This document shows positions 22,125-40,150 of a stretch of DNA of 64,000 bases, one piece after another. The DNA is from Pelecanus crispus (lineage: Eukaryota; Chordata; Aves; Pelecaniformes; Pelecanidae), in NCBI RefSeq assembly GCF_030463565.1, contig NC_134643.1, positions 211,472,583 to 211,536,582 of the forward strand, read 5' to 3'. The first letter of the stretch is position 1. The number at the start of each line of letters is the position of its first letter. Both the position numbers and the translations under genes were made by a program. Below the pieces are notes generated by a model. The model did no database searches. It saw nothing but the letters and a program-made list of their open reading frames with translations, and was not told where the DNA came from.

Positions 22125-22544
22125 GTGGTGGTGGCAGGGAGTATGTGTGTGTGTCTTTTTAAATAAGGTTAAAAATCTGAATCCCCTACTTTACCAGAAG
22201 GAATTGCCAAGCAGTATAGAAGCTCACTTCCCTGTTCAAAAATGACAGACAGACACATAGAATTAAGTTCTATTATACATTTGCAGGCAAACAACCCGAA
22301 CTTTTGTCAGGAAAAGGCAACATTCCAGTCACTGCAGTCTACAGAGAAAGCCAACAATGGGGACAGAGTAAACAAACACTCATCTGAGAAGCAGAAATAT
22401 TTCAGTCTTGATATAAACTATTATTAATACACAAGTATCTAGACATGAACAAAACTTAAAAAAAAAGTCCTGCTGACAGTCTCTTTTCTCCTCAAGTCCA
22501 CAAGAATGCCAAAACAGAACCAAAACAGTAGCTGAAGTTAATTA
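16166..22544. other. Interval between TMEM123 and BIRC2 3' ends
   Basis: About 6.4 kb are without a supported gene. The stretch is AT-rich and has no ORF with a recognisable domain. Minus-strand AATAAA signals at 17022-17027 (within CAATAAAGC) and 21131-21136 could serve a very long BIRC2 3' UTR. A consensus splice donor (CACAG/GTGAGTTA) occurs on the minus strand near 18170 without a clear partner exon. A striking T17G22 tract lies at 22087-22125. Confidence 0.5.
22087..22125. repeat. Compound homopolymer T17-G22
   Basis: Seventeen thymines are followed directly by twenty-two guanines, then GGT repeats (TGGTGGTGG). The G run can form G-quadruplexes and is prone to length error in sequencing, so the exact counts should not be trusted. 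Confidence 0.9.
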
Positions 22545-22940
22545 TTTATTAATAAACAGCAATCTTAATACATTTCTTCACATCCACGTAGAGGAAATTC
22601 ATGAGAAGAGTTATGCCAAGCTCCATTTTAGGAACTCAACCAGAAAGTTTTTTTATTCAAACTGATACAAGGGCACACTAGTGAAACTGCTTTTCTTACT
22701 CAGAGAGGAAAGCTACAAAAGCCTCACCTTGGTATTAGTTTGTTTTATGAACAGAAATAGTCTTTGGCAAGGAAGACCTAGTATATTCATAATGATGATA
22801 CGGTTTACTATTAATCGACTACCTAACACTGTTGTGTCATCATCTTCTGTACCACGATTTTCCATTCTTAAGACACTGCTGGCTTAAGCTTCAGCAGTTG
22901 GAAGATGACAGGAACACAGACATTATGCAAGCTTCCCTCC
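22545..22940 (-). other. BIRC2: BIRC2 3' UTR (short form)
   Basis: This is minus-strand sequence after the BIRC2 stop. AATAAA hexamers (TTTATT on the plus strand) lie at 22652-22657 and 22545-22550, giving short 3' UTRs of roughly 0.3-0.4 kb. Further signals at 21.1 and 17.0 kb may give longer forms. The end cannot be fixed from sequence alone. Confidence 0.5.
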
Positions 22941-29876
<6,936 letters not shown>

Positions 29877-29896
<20 letters not shown>

Positions 29897-29954
29897 AATG
29901 GACTATTTTTGGAAGAATGGGACAAGTCTTCCTCTGGGAGGTAGTTGTGTGCAT
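29877..29954 (-). CDS. Upstream ORF overlapping the BIRC2 start codon
   Basis: On the minus strand an ATG at 29954 opens a 25-codon frame (MHTTTSQRKTC...) that runs through the BIRC2 ATG in another frame and stops at 29877. It has A at -3 (TTTAATGC). Ribosomes that use it would bypass the main start, so it should lower cIAP1 translation. Mammalian cIAP1 mRNA is also known to be controlled by an upstream ORF and stress-dependent initiation. It lies inside the predicted 5' UTR for every acceptor considered. Confidence 0.6.
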
Positions 29955-29997
29955 TAAAGGCAACTCAGAATAACCCCTGCTGTACAAAAGTAAGAAC
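29897..29997 (-). other. BIRC2: BIRC2 5' UTR part of the first coding exon
   Basis: The probable acceptor is TTTCACTTTCAG, so the exon would start at 29997. Alternatives lie at GTACAG and CAG about 20 bases further on. The segment is non-coding except for the upstream ORF. Confidence 0.5.
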
Positions 29998-32680
29998 CTG
30001 AAAGTGAAATACTTTAATGTGCAGCTTTGAAGGCATACGTGAATAGAATTAGTCTCATGATTTGACATGAGACTTTAAACATTTGGAAAGTTCTTGTACT
30101 TCAATTCACACAACCACTTTCAGTGCAAAAGCTGCCCCATCCCATTTTGACAATTGAAGAAAGCATGTCAAAAAGGACTTTCCCTTGAATTATACAGGCA
30201 TCACATGCTTTCCTTGTAGTGTGTATCTGGAAGAGCTCTATCAGTTTGTCAGGCTACTAGAGGTGGGATCCAGAGGGGAAAACCTCAAATGGGTTTATCA
30301 AAATTCTTTGTCAATAAAGAAACTAAAATGGGGAGCAACTAAAATTACATCATTTTTAACCAGAATATTTTTTAAGTGATTTAAGAACTATTTCACCCCA
30401 GACAGCTGATAAATATGCAGCTTATACACATGTAAAGATTTCAGTCTGTAAGTCTCATTAGGAAGCTGAAAATAATGGTGTATCAAGCTCAAAAGGCGTA
30501 TGAAAAAAAGAGCCCCTGAACTGACATTACTGAACTGATCTGGTATATTTGCTACTACTAGACTCCAAAAAACAACCCCTCAACTTCTGCATGTTGTTGT
30601 AATAATTGTTAAGACTATAGAAGTTAGTTTATACTCAACTTCGCATATATCAAATACTCAGCTATGAGATAAACAAATCCTATACACTGTCTCTGACAAG
30701 GATGAACTGTCTTAATTAACAAGCCTGGAATAGCTCCAGGCTTTTCTGTCTATAATATTGTCAGCACAGACTGAACAGAGCATTTCAGTTTTAACCTGGT
30801 GCCTTAGCTACAAGTATACAGTTATCAAATTTAACATAAATGAATTGCCTTGTGTCGGGACATTCTAATGCTTTATACTGTTGAATTAAATTTTTTCTGT
30901 ATGCCATGTTTATGGCATACAGAAGCAAACAGAATCCTCAGATTAAAAAAAAATTTGAAGCCTTAGTTTCTTTATTTGTGCACAGAACTACCTCCCAGAG
31001 TTCAGACTGAAGTCCCTTCTAAGGTGCCTACGCCTCCATATTGATACTGACTGTTCGCAAGAAGAAACTGTAAGTAGCTATAGTTTCAATCATTTAATTC
31101 TTTTGGGCGGAACAAAACCTGTAAGGAAGAAAGAGAGGAGTGTTTCAAAATATACAAAGTGAGGTGCATGTAATGTCTATACAAACTGAAACTACAGAAA
31201 GTTTCAGGGAGTCAGCTTTACATACTGTCACATGGAGTGGACTTTACACAATTTCCCTGTCACTGACACATATGCAAAACTGTTTAATCCACAAGCAGAA
31301 CTTGTTTGGCAGATGGATGAATCAGGCTGCTTGATCACAAGCTGTATAACTAAAGGCAAGATTTTGTACTAAAGAGTTGCATCCATTTAAATTGGTTTAA
31401 GCCTGCAAATTCTCAAACATGAAGATTCAGGTTTATTACACTGCCTTAAACTAAGAGTACTGGAATTTCTTATTTAGGTAAATCCAATGATACTTGAAAC
31501 ACAGGACATCAGTGAAACTGAACTTCACCGAAAATTTCAGGTAAGAGCAAAGACAAAATTCAAACGTTTTTAAATATAAAATTATATATTTATTCATATA
31601 TACATATATAGCAGTCTGTTCTACAGTATCAGTTCCTAAAAAGTTCTTCCAGGAAAGACTCAAAACTTGTCGTGCTTGTCTCATGACAAAACTCATGCTT
31701 GTCATGATCACACAGCCCTAGAAAAATCACCTACTGGAAAACAGCAGAGCACTTGCTACTCATCTCAGTAGATTTGTTCTTAATATGGTCACACTACTAC
31801 TACTACCTTCTCAATCACCGAGATCACTTAATCACTTAATGACATGAGTTACAAATGCCTTACCCCAATCCACTCCTTTAACACAGACGGTGGTGACACA
31901 CAAGCTATCTACCTACATGAACGATGCCAGAACGAGAAGCTAAGCCACTTCCCGTACTGGAAGAAGTCAGATACCTCAGAGTAAATGCGAGAAATATCAG
32001 AGCAAACTGATAATGCTAAAACCTTTGGGATCACTTAAACCTGAGATCCTGCAGTCATTTTCTGCCACTCTTCTTCTGGTATCATCCTCCACTATAGCCC
32101 TGAGATATCCTTGGTTTCCAGAGTCCCCCAGCTGCTCTGAATCTCATAGGCTTTGCCTTCCGTTATCCTGCAGCGACACTAAGAACTTAACCCCAGAGCT
32201 GCAATATTTAAAGTACAGCAACGTCAAAACTCAACGCTCTTCCGCTCTTGTGTTGCGAGCCAGGCGAAACAAGTTCACCTTGTAAACGCCCTTCACTAAG
32301 TTTACCTTGAGCACGGAAATCCACCTGGCAGGGTTTGTGCGCGGTGGCACACCCTCAGCGACAGCCCCAGCCCCCTCCCCGCCACGGCAGGGCCTCGCCC
32401 GCCGCTCCCCACCCTCACGCCACCGCCGCGGCTTGCTGGGAGCCGCCGCGGGCCTCCCGCAGGGCCCAAGCCCCGCTCCCCGCCAGCGCCGGTAGCCCGG
32501 GGCAGAGCAGGCCCCGCAGCCCGCCCCGGCTCTCCCTTGAGGCCGGCGCCGCGACGCAGCCCCGGGCGCCGCGACCCGACGCGGCCCACACGGCAGCGCC
32601 CGCCGCCGCAGCAGCGCCGCCCTCCCGGCAGGGCCTCCCCAGGCCGCGGCCCGCCCCCGGCCCGCACCCCCGCTACTCAC
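29998..32680 (-). other. BIRC2: BIRC2 intron between the non-coding first exon and the start-codon exon
   Basis: A 2.7-kb stretch with no coding signal. AT-rich palindromic text (ATATATTTATTCATATATACATATATA) occurs near 31580-31610. The upstream end runs into the CpG island with the donor GTGAGT at 32680. Confidence 0.6.
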
Positions 32681-32760
32681 GGCCTCCGGTCGGTCCCCCG
32701 CAGCGGGCGGGCCGGCGGCGCGCCCCAGCCGATATACGGTGCCCGGCCAGGGGCGGGGGA
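32681..32760 (-). other. BIRC2: Probable BIRC2 non-coding exon 1
   Basis: The minus strand has GGAGGCC followed by GTGAGTAG at 32680, an excellent splice donor inside the CpG island. A TATA-like GTATATCG (32731-32738) and a GC box lie just upstream. The start site is not determined, so the left edge of the exon is a guess. Confidence 0.4.
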
Positions 32761-32790
32761 GAGGCGCCCCCGCCCGGCACCGCCCCCCCC

Positions 32791-32800
32791 GGGAAACTCC
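32791..32800 (+). promoter_or_regulatory. kappaB consensus site GGGAAACTCC
   Basis: The sequence fits GGGRNWYYCC exactly and lies about 110 bp upstream of the predicted first-exon donor. The bird cIAP gene is a known v-Rel/NF-kappaB target, so function is plausible. GC-rich sequence can give such matches by chance. Confidence 0.5.
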
Positions 32801-33188
32801 GAGCCGGGCTCCGCGCCGGGAAAGCCCCGCCGGGCGCCGGGCGCATGCGCGGCCTGGCGAGGGGGCGGGCGGGGCCGCCTCTCCCCTCCCCCGGGCCCTC
32901 CCGCCGGCCGGCCCTGGCCGCCGGCCCCTCCGGGCGAGCGCCTGCGCCTGGCGGCCGCCGGCCGGAGCAGCGGTGCCCTGGGCTGCCCGCGCCCCTCAGC
33001 CCTGGGGCCCGGCCAGCCGGCGCCTCGCCCGGCCCCGCCGCCCTCCCGCTCGCTCAAGTAGCAGCACCGAGGGGAGGAGGGGGGCCCCGGCGCCGCCGGT
33101 GTCAGCGGGGACGTTAGGTACTTTCCTCCCGGCCGGGGAAACCCGCCAGGACAGCGTGCTTCCCCCGCCGCCCGGCCCGGCCCAGGGC

Positions 33189-33198
33189 GGGGATTTCC
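33189..33198 (+). promoter_or_regulatory. kappaB consensus site GGGGATTTCC
   Basis: A perfect GGGRNWYYCC match of the classical type, about 400 bp upstream of the first site. The ATTT core is unusual in this GC-rich island, which makes a chance match less likely than for the other site. Confidence 0.5.
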
Positions 33199-33251
33199 AG
33201 TGCCGCGGGCGCGGCGCCGTGCGGGGTGGGCGGCCTGCGCTCCCCGCCGCC

Positions 33252-33312
33252 GGGAAGGGAAGGGGAAGGGGAAGGGGAAGGGGAAGGGGAAGGGGAAGGG
33301 GAAGGGGAAGGG
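33252..33312 (+). repeat. (GGGGAA)n tandem repeat in the promoter island
   Basis: About nine to ten copies of the hexamer GGGGAA run in a row on the plus strand. Evenly spaced G4 runs can form stacked G-quadruplexes. The minus strand is pure pyrimidine. Confidence 0.9.
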
Positions 33313-33435
33313 CCGGAGGGGCAGCGCCGCTGGCAGCGGGCCGGGCCGGGGCTTGGCCTGCCAGGCCTCGTAGGAGCGCTGACGGCCGCGGGCAGGGCTG
33401 CTGCGGCGGCGGCCGCCTCGGGTGCCCCGGCTCGC

Positions 33436-33488
33436 AGCTCGGCCCCGGCTCGGCCCCGGCTCCGGCCCCGGCTCGGCCCCGGCTCGCC
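33436..33488. repeat. Short GC-rich tandem repeat (CCCCGGCTCGG)n
   Basis: GGCCCCGGCTC-type units of about 11-12 bp occur four to five times with small differences, at the distal edge of the CpG island. Confidence 0.7.
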
Positions 33489-33599
33489 CCACGGCAGCCG
33501 GCTGCGGGCACAGCCCGCTCGTACAGCTTTGCTGTCCTGAGGGGGTGGCGAGGACGGGACTTGCGGCGAACCCCGCGGTTTTACCTTTTCTCCGTGACA

Positions 33600-36500
33600 C
33601 CGGTGTGAAAACCAAGTTGCTTGGCCACGTTTCCTAATACAGGCGGCTCTGCAGACTGCAAGAGGGGTAACAACATGACCGATGAAAGACTTCGGTCATT
33701 GAAAGTCACAGGGGAAGAACAGGAGAAAGACAGAATATAAATTTCCACTGAAGGGGTTTAAGACAGTATCTCTGCGTATAGAAATCTGAAAAACTTCCAC
33801 AGCAGGTGCCAGAACACTGACCAAAGCTCAAAATCTCCCAGCACAGTCATGGTCTGGCATTTCCTATAAAGACACAGCAGATACAAGATTTAAAAAAGCC
33901 CCATTTTGTGATGCCGAAATGGTAGTAGAGTGTTTACACAACTGAGAACTGAAGAATAAAAATAAAGGAAGTGTAACTGAACAGAGCATTATGACACAAG
34001 CGGGTAATTTTCTGTAACAGAGTTCCAGTAAGATGAATTTGCAAGAGACTCATTCATACCTTTTCTAAAACAGTTTCAAACTTCCTGTCATATGTCATGA
34101 CATTTATCATATGTAACAATACCATCTGTCAAATTTCAAGCACCTAGCTGCAGTGACAGCTAGTATAGTATAGCTACTACTGTAACACCATTTAACTTTA
34201 CATAATTATAGATATAGAAACGTTTGCTGTTTCAGCAGTTGCACAAAAAAAAAAAAAAAAGCAAAAAGCCCAGGTTAAAAACTCCTTTTAAAAGTTTAAA
34301 ATAGTTTCAGATCACTGATGTGTCATTTTGATGAAGCTGCTGACATGGAGAAGACAAGGCTACGGGTTCAAAAATTGAGTCAGCTTTCCAGAAACTGTAC
34401 CTGAAGAGTGATGGGGTGTGGGATTTAGAGTTTTATTGGGCATAGGGAACTGTTCAAGGTCACATAAGGAACTGAGCTCTGTGCAGGTACATGTGTGTGG
34501 CTTTAATTGCAACTGCTTAAAGATTTACTTTTACAGAGCAAGCTGGGGATGCCCTCAGTTTGGGGACTTCAAGTAAGACTCCCCAAATGAAGTTACATGG
34601 AATCTATTGTAACAGATTCTTGACTTTTTACCATACATTCTCCCAAGGCTAATTAATCCAGTGGTCCTCCTTAACTCTCTGCAGCCTGCATCCCTCCCTC
34701 CCTTGTGCCACTCCACCCCCAACCACATATCTGCCCTTTGCCCCTCTGTGGCCTCCTTCCAATCTGGCAATATAAACTGCTTTTTCCTCCCCTCCCAGGC
34801 CTCAAGGCGAGCAGTTTCAGGCTCTCCCTTTCTGCTTGGCAAGCCTCATGTCGCAATGAGGAGGAAGGGAGGGGGAGGAACAAAAAAGCAGGCTAAAATG
34901 CTTGTAATAGCAGAAAAAAAAGCCGTAGCTGCCCTAAGCTGCCAGGCTCTTTCTGCTTGCTTTGTCTCTTCGAGTATAGTAGCAGCTCCCCCCCATTCTT
35001 CATTCCTAGAAATTCCTTTGCTTTTCAGAGAAAGAGATAAGAGGAAACTCTCCCCACCTACTTAGCTGCAATGATGGATAGTCCTTTCCCCAAAGGACAT
35101 GAAGTAAGAACGTAACTAAAGGTTTCTTCTTAGGACTGAAATTCCTGAGGCACGGTGCATCATCGGCAGCATCCTGAGTCTGGCTTCAGCCTGGGGCGAC
35201 GGTAACTCCAGAGGCAGAGAGAGAGAGGAGAGCCGTGGTGCTTAAGTCCTACTCAAGCTAAAGGCAGGCTTTGGCTTTGGTTCTCAGGCTGTGACACGTG
35301 CCAGTGGGACTGGTCCTTATTCCAGTCCTTTCACCTGCTGCAGCAAGCTTCCAAGATCACAATCTTGACCTAAAAACAGTAGGATTGATAAACTGAAATA
35401 AGGCACTCTACTTTGCAAGACCCTTGGCTCTGGAGAGGGGGGAAGAAGGCTGCGCTCAGATAAAGCTGTCCTCAGCCAAGGGAAACTGCTTTCTTAAGGA
35501 GTCCCATCTAATCATAGAGGTCAAAGTGCTAATAAAAGTGTGGCTGCCAGTGTTTATGAAAATAAACCTAATGGTAGTGTTGACTGAAACAGCAAAGGTG
35601 ATACAGCAAATCTCTGGAGGTGGAACACAGTGACCCTGCAGCATTGCCAATGCCAACATCAAGTAGCACAAACAGCCCTTGAAGCACCTGATGTAACCAC
35701 ATGTCCAGAAGCCTTCTCCGAGAGGCCAGATGAATGTCAGTCTCCCCGTGCTGTCATCCTTCACTGATGCCTTCTCCGGTTTACCGTCTTCCACAGCATG
35801 AAAACACCTGGCTTTAATGGCGCCTCTGTAACACACCCCTAAACATCTGGGAAGGGGAGAAGGCACTGTTACTTGCCTTTCCATTGCTACTGCTCTTTTC
35901 TCCCATAAATTACAGAGAAAATACTGTCACCTAGTTTCTCACCACCATAAGTCACTGTCAGAATATCTCGCTAGGATTTCAACCTTACTAATTACACATG
36001 CACAACCTTAACAACTTGACATGCACAAGTATTAACCATGATTTTTATCTTGGATGTTTTCTGGAGATACAACCAGCTCAAAGTAGCAAATTCATCATGT
36101 CAGTGCTACCAAGGGTAAGATACAACATAATCTACACTTTGAGTAATACTGGTCTGGTCTTTAATTCTAGCCAAGAACGTAACCTATAGTTGCTTTTTTG
36201 TCTTAGGGACAAGCATTCAATTAGGTGAATAAAAAGTACTCCCTAGAACATTAAATGTATTACTTCAGCTGTATCTGTAGCCTGCCTGGCTCTTGATATA
36301 TAGAAATAACAGAAACTATCTTAATTCCAAGCTGCTTTTAGGAGTGAGAAACAAGGCATTTCTCCAAGGCCTCACGAGGCTTCATCGGGGAGCCATGCAA
36401 CTCAGCTAGTGAACTGAAAGATAGAAGGAGACTCCTGTACCTGCTCCCCCATAAATCTAAACCCACCTATAAAACCTGTATTAAAAAAAAAAACCAGTTG

Positions 36501-38397
36501 TCGCTGGCTAGTGCCCAAATTTTTCAGCTTCCCAAAGGTATTGAATGCCTCCATGGAACATGACCTACTTATGTTTAACTTTGGAGAGTTAGCTTCATTG
36601 CGAGCATCAACCCCCTTTCCAGTAGTAAAGAGGTACTTTTTTGCTGTTAAACTGATCTAAGATGGCAATTAGCATTACACAAAAAACTACTGACCATTTT
36701 TTCTTTGGAAGATGTGGCTCATCAACTCCTTCAGGACCTAAGAGGAGGATAACAATGAGAGAAATAAGAAAAACATAGGTATAAAGGAAAACTTAGGAAA
36801 AGCCAACTTGAGACAGAAAACATTAACTGCAGATAAAGTTGCACTATCTATTTAACTTACAATGAGGCCAAGTCCCAAGAGCAGAGTAGTTCTGACATCC
36901 TGTAAACATGAGATCAGACAAACTGTGTTTTGATAATCTAGGTGGATGCAAACTGACCGCTTCGTTTTGACAAAACACAGCAACACGGCACTTATGTCTA
37001 GACCAGCAATAACTATTACTTTATTTTTTTTTTAATTAGACTTTTTTAGTTGCATTTGGGCAAATAGCAAAAAAGTGGGTAAAAAGCTCACAAGGGACAA
37101 ATGTCATATCTAGACATTAAGGGCATCCATGACTCATTGTAATAACCTCAAATGTTCAAGAAAAAAAAACCCAGAACACAGAGCATACATCTTGCTGCTC
37201 CCTTACTGAAGGTCAGTACATTCACAATCTGGAAAGTTTCCATTCCCTTTGCACCCAGACAGTTTTGTTTTCCACATCCTCCTACACAAAGGATCACACG
37301 TAGAAATGTTAAAGTTTACCTAAATAAGTTGTGGGTTTTCTTTCTCACATTTAGTGCTCTGATAAATTCTCCCATAAGCCATAAATAGTCTCAAGAACAT
37401 ATCAAAGCCACACTGAATAAGTTGAGGCTTTTAAATCAAGCAGAAACTCTCTTTCATTGTTATTTACTTGGAGGATAAAAAAGAGTTGGAATGAGTTGCA
37501 GGAAGATCTTGGTAAATGTTGAGTTCAATTAGATTTGAGAGTCTGCCCACTTTTCTAAGTTTTATTCTCTGCTTCCAGGAAGACAATTTTGCTCTCCTGA
37601 TGGTATAATAAACATTACATTCAGCAGGAGTTAGGAACGTGAAGAATGCCAAAACAGAGATGATTGGACTAAAACAAGCCACATTTCGGTGGGAAGAGGA
37701 CCACCTATATATCAAGGAAACTAAAAGGCTGCTATTCAGCTGCATCAAATTGTGTAAACTCAGAGTTCCACATTCCTGTTTTTTCCAGAGGAGTTGTCTT
37801 TCTAAACAGCAGGTTGTCTACTTTGACTCCAAGTTACTTCCTGCTGTCATAGTAAGAAGATTTCTCTAGATCTTATTTCCTTCATTTATTCCCCATCATC
37901 TCTCTGCAAATTTTAGATCCTTCCTAAGGTGTTTAATTTGCTTTAGTTCAACTAGCTGTTGCTGTTCACATTCTTGAGGAATCTTTTATGCCAATACTCC
38001 TTCAATTGAAAGACAGATGTGGCACTGTTTGATTTCCTGAGGATTACACTCGAGGTTTACTGCTAAGACTACTATTAGGTTCGGGAAGATACAAGTGGTT
38101 TGTGAATCGTGCTAAATGTGATTGCATCACACTTTACCTAGGAGCTGTGCCATTGCCGTGATGAAGCATTCTGTTTAAAAGGCCAACTACCTCAGAAATT
38201 AAATCATCCATTCAGAGGTTACAGATACAAGGTGAAGTGTCCCACAGTATCTGCATCACGGTTTCAAATGGTGCATAAGTGCATGGGAACTCACTAACTT
38301 CCAAAAACCTCAGTGCGAAGAGGAGCTTAAGTATCATGTTGCCACATGCAAAATAAGGCCCTAAGTCTGGAAGCAAAACCAGAAATCTGAGCTCTGT
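33600..38397. other. Gene-poor interval upstream of BIRC2
   Basis: No supported gene. The stretch holds A16 (34245-34260), a pyrimidine-rich patch near 34670-34800 and a 142-codon minus-strand open frame (35456-35884) that is cysteine-rich but matches no domain I know. One exon-like segment (36695-36737) is listed separately. Confidence 0.6.
36695..36737 (-). other. Orphan exon-like segment
   Basis: The minus strand has a long pyrimidine tract ending TCCTCCTCTTAG. It is followed by 43 bases open in one frame (PEGVDEPHLPKKKW) and then GTCAGT. The acceptor is excellent and the donor acceptable. I recognise no protein. It could be an exon of a non-coding RNA, an upstream alternative exon, or chance. 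Confidence 0.25.
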
Positions 38398-38402
38398 GCC
38401 TG

Positions 38403-38942
38403 TGTCCTGGTTTCAGCTGGGATAGAGTTAATTTTCTTCCTAGTAGCTGACATAGTGCTGTGTTTTGGATTTAGAATGAGAAGAATGCTGATAACACGCT
38501 GATGTTTTAGTTGTTGCTAAGTACTGCTTATGCTAGTCAAGGACTTTTCAGCTTCCCATGCTCTGCCAGGGGCACAAGAAGCTGGGAGGGGGCACAGCCA
38601 GAAGAGTTGACCCAAACTGACCAAAGGGCTATTCCATACCATATGACGTCATGCTCAGTATAGAAACTGGGGGGAGCTGGCCGGGGGGCAGCGATCGCTG
38701 CTCAGGAACTGGCTGGGTGTCACTCAGCAGGTGGTGAGCAATTGCATTGTGCATCACTTGTTTTGCATATTATTATTACTATTATTGTTTTCCCTTCCTT
38801 TTCTGTCCTATTAAACTGTCTTTATCTCAACCCACAAATTTTACTTTTTTTTTTCTGATTCTCTCCCCCACCCCACTGGGGAGGGGGGCAGTGAGCAAAC
38901 GGCTGTGTGGAGTTTAGCTGCCTGCCGGGTTAAACCACAACA
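38403..38942 (+). mobile_element. Solo LTR of the same endogenous retrovirus family, with target duplication
   Basis: This 540-bp element begins TGTCCTGGTTTCAGCTGG and ends TTAAACCACAACA. It is flanked by GCCTG on both sides (38398-38402 and 38943-38947), a perfect 5-bp target-site duplication as made by ERVL-type integrases. ATTAAA (38810-38815) follows an ATT-rich block. No internal viral genes remain. The intact duplication suggests it is younger than, or less decayed than, the copy at 3.3 kb. Confidence 0.92.
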
Positions 38943-40092
38943 GCCTGAGTTCCCAATGCAGCTAATGGGGAACCAGCCTGTGGTTTACAGCAAAACAACC
39001 TCCCCCCCCACCACCCGCACGCAAACAGAACAAGACATAAATCAACTCTGCTTGAACAATGATGGCAGAAACATTTGTAGCTGACACGGGATTCGGTGAC
39101 AGGAGCAGGGCCTGCTTAGGTTAATCCTGCTGCCAAATGGTAGTAAAACTGCAGCCTGAAAGAAGCTGGGCTTTTCCTTTTTGTATTCTGCTGCGCAATA
39201 CTGTGTTTCTTAAGAATATTTTGAGAAATAAGAGGAATCATAGTTGTACTGAAAACCCTTTGTTGTCTTAGCGCTTATGGGAGTAAATAAATGAAAAGTA
39301 ATCTAATATGCACTACTGAAAAAAAAGTTTCCTTTAGACTTTACGTTAAATTTGTAGTATCTTCATGAGAGTATATTAGAAGACAAAACATACTGAAAAC
39401 AGGAAGAAGGGTGATGAGCCTTTGATAAGGGGTGAACTAGTATTTTCTGTCTAGCAGCTACAAATTGAATATTAACCCACATACCGATACCCGTTGGATA
39501 CACATAACAGGGGGAGGGGGAGAGGAAAGGGAGACAAGTGCTAATTGAGTGAATATAAATAGCTATTTAGCGAACAGGTTAGCAGACTGGGTTTCCAGTG
39601 GCTGGAGTTTGCTGTCAAATTTTGATAAATTTGCTGTTAAATCGATCAAACAATTGAAAAGTTATTGGGGTAGAGTGGACAAACAGATACATTCTTATAC
39701 AAAAAATGATTGCATAAATGAGATGCCAAGATCAGGCTAAAAATCACATACTAGATGTCATGCTGAATACTCACTTCCTTTTTTTTTAGTGGCGTAGGAA
39801 GGAAAATTGCTCTGTTCCTGGTACGATTATTCAGAAGGACCACCTCAGACTCAGAAAACAAAGAACATACTGACAGGGCTTAATTTAGCATCAACCAGTG
39901 GCTGCACTGACCTAAAATCCATCTATCCCAGTACCAGCCAGTACCAGCCATCCCAGGTAGCAGATGATCTGTTTATGCAATGGAAGCCATCTGGACCTTT
40001 AATAAAATAATCTGGGCCTATTGTCTGAAGTGCAGTGTTACTAATTGTGATAATCCAAAAGGTCACTCAAGTCCTTATTTTATAAAGAAAGC

Positions 40093-40150
40093 TTTTTTTT
40101 TTTTTTGGGGGGGGGGGGAAGTTTTCATTCTATGATTCTATGATTCTATG
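40093..40150 (+). repeat. T14-G12 tract and (ATTCTATG)3
   Basis: Fourteen T and twelve G are followed within a few bases by three perfect ATTCTATG units (40127-40150). ATTCTATG is the signature tail of CR1, so this may be the extreme tip of a truncated CR1 insertion. No CR1 body sequence is visible next to it. Confidence 0.6.

Larger units (their letters stand above)
32300..33560. promoter_or_regulatory. BIRC2: CpG island and promoter region of BIRC2
   Basis: About 1.26 kb has very high GC and frequent CpG, in sharp contrast to the AT-rich flanks. It is the only such island in the window and lies just upstream of BIRC2. It has GC boxes (GGGGCGGGG near 32750), two kappaB consensus sites and a GGGGAA repeat. 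Long open frames on both strands here (up to 312 codons) come from GC composition, which depletes stop codons, and are not genes. Divergent plus-strand transcription is possible but not shown. Confidence 0.85.

Noticed and set aside
33136-33146. Third kappaB-like site GGGGAAACCC
   Set aside because: It fails the YYCC half of the consensus.
32231-33615. Long open frames of 121-312 codons on both strands in the GC-rich region
   Set aside because: They overlap each other in several frames, are made of Pro, Arg, Gly and Ala, and reflect stop-codon depletion in a CpG island.
35456-35884. 142-codon cysteine-rich minus-strand open frame
   Set aside because: No signal peptide, regular cysteine spacing or known domain was seen, and there is no promoter or splice support.
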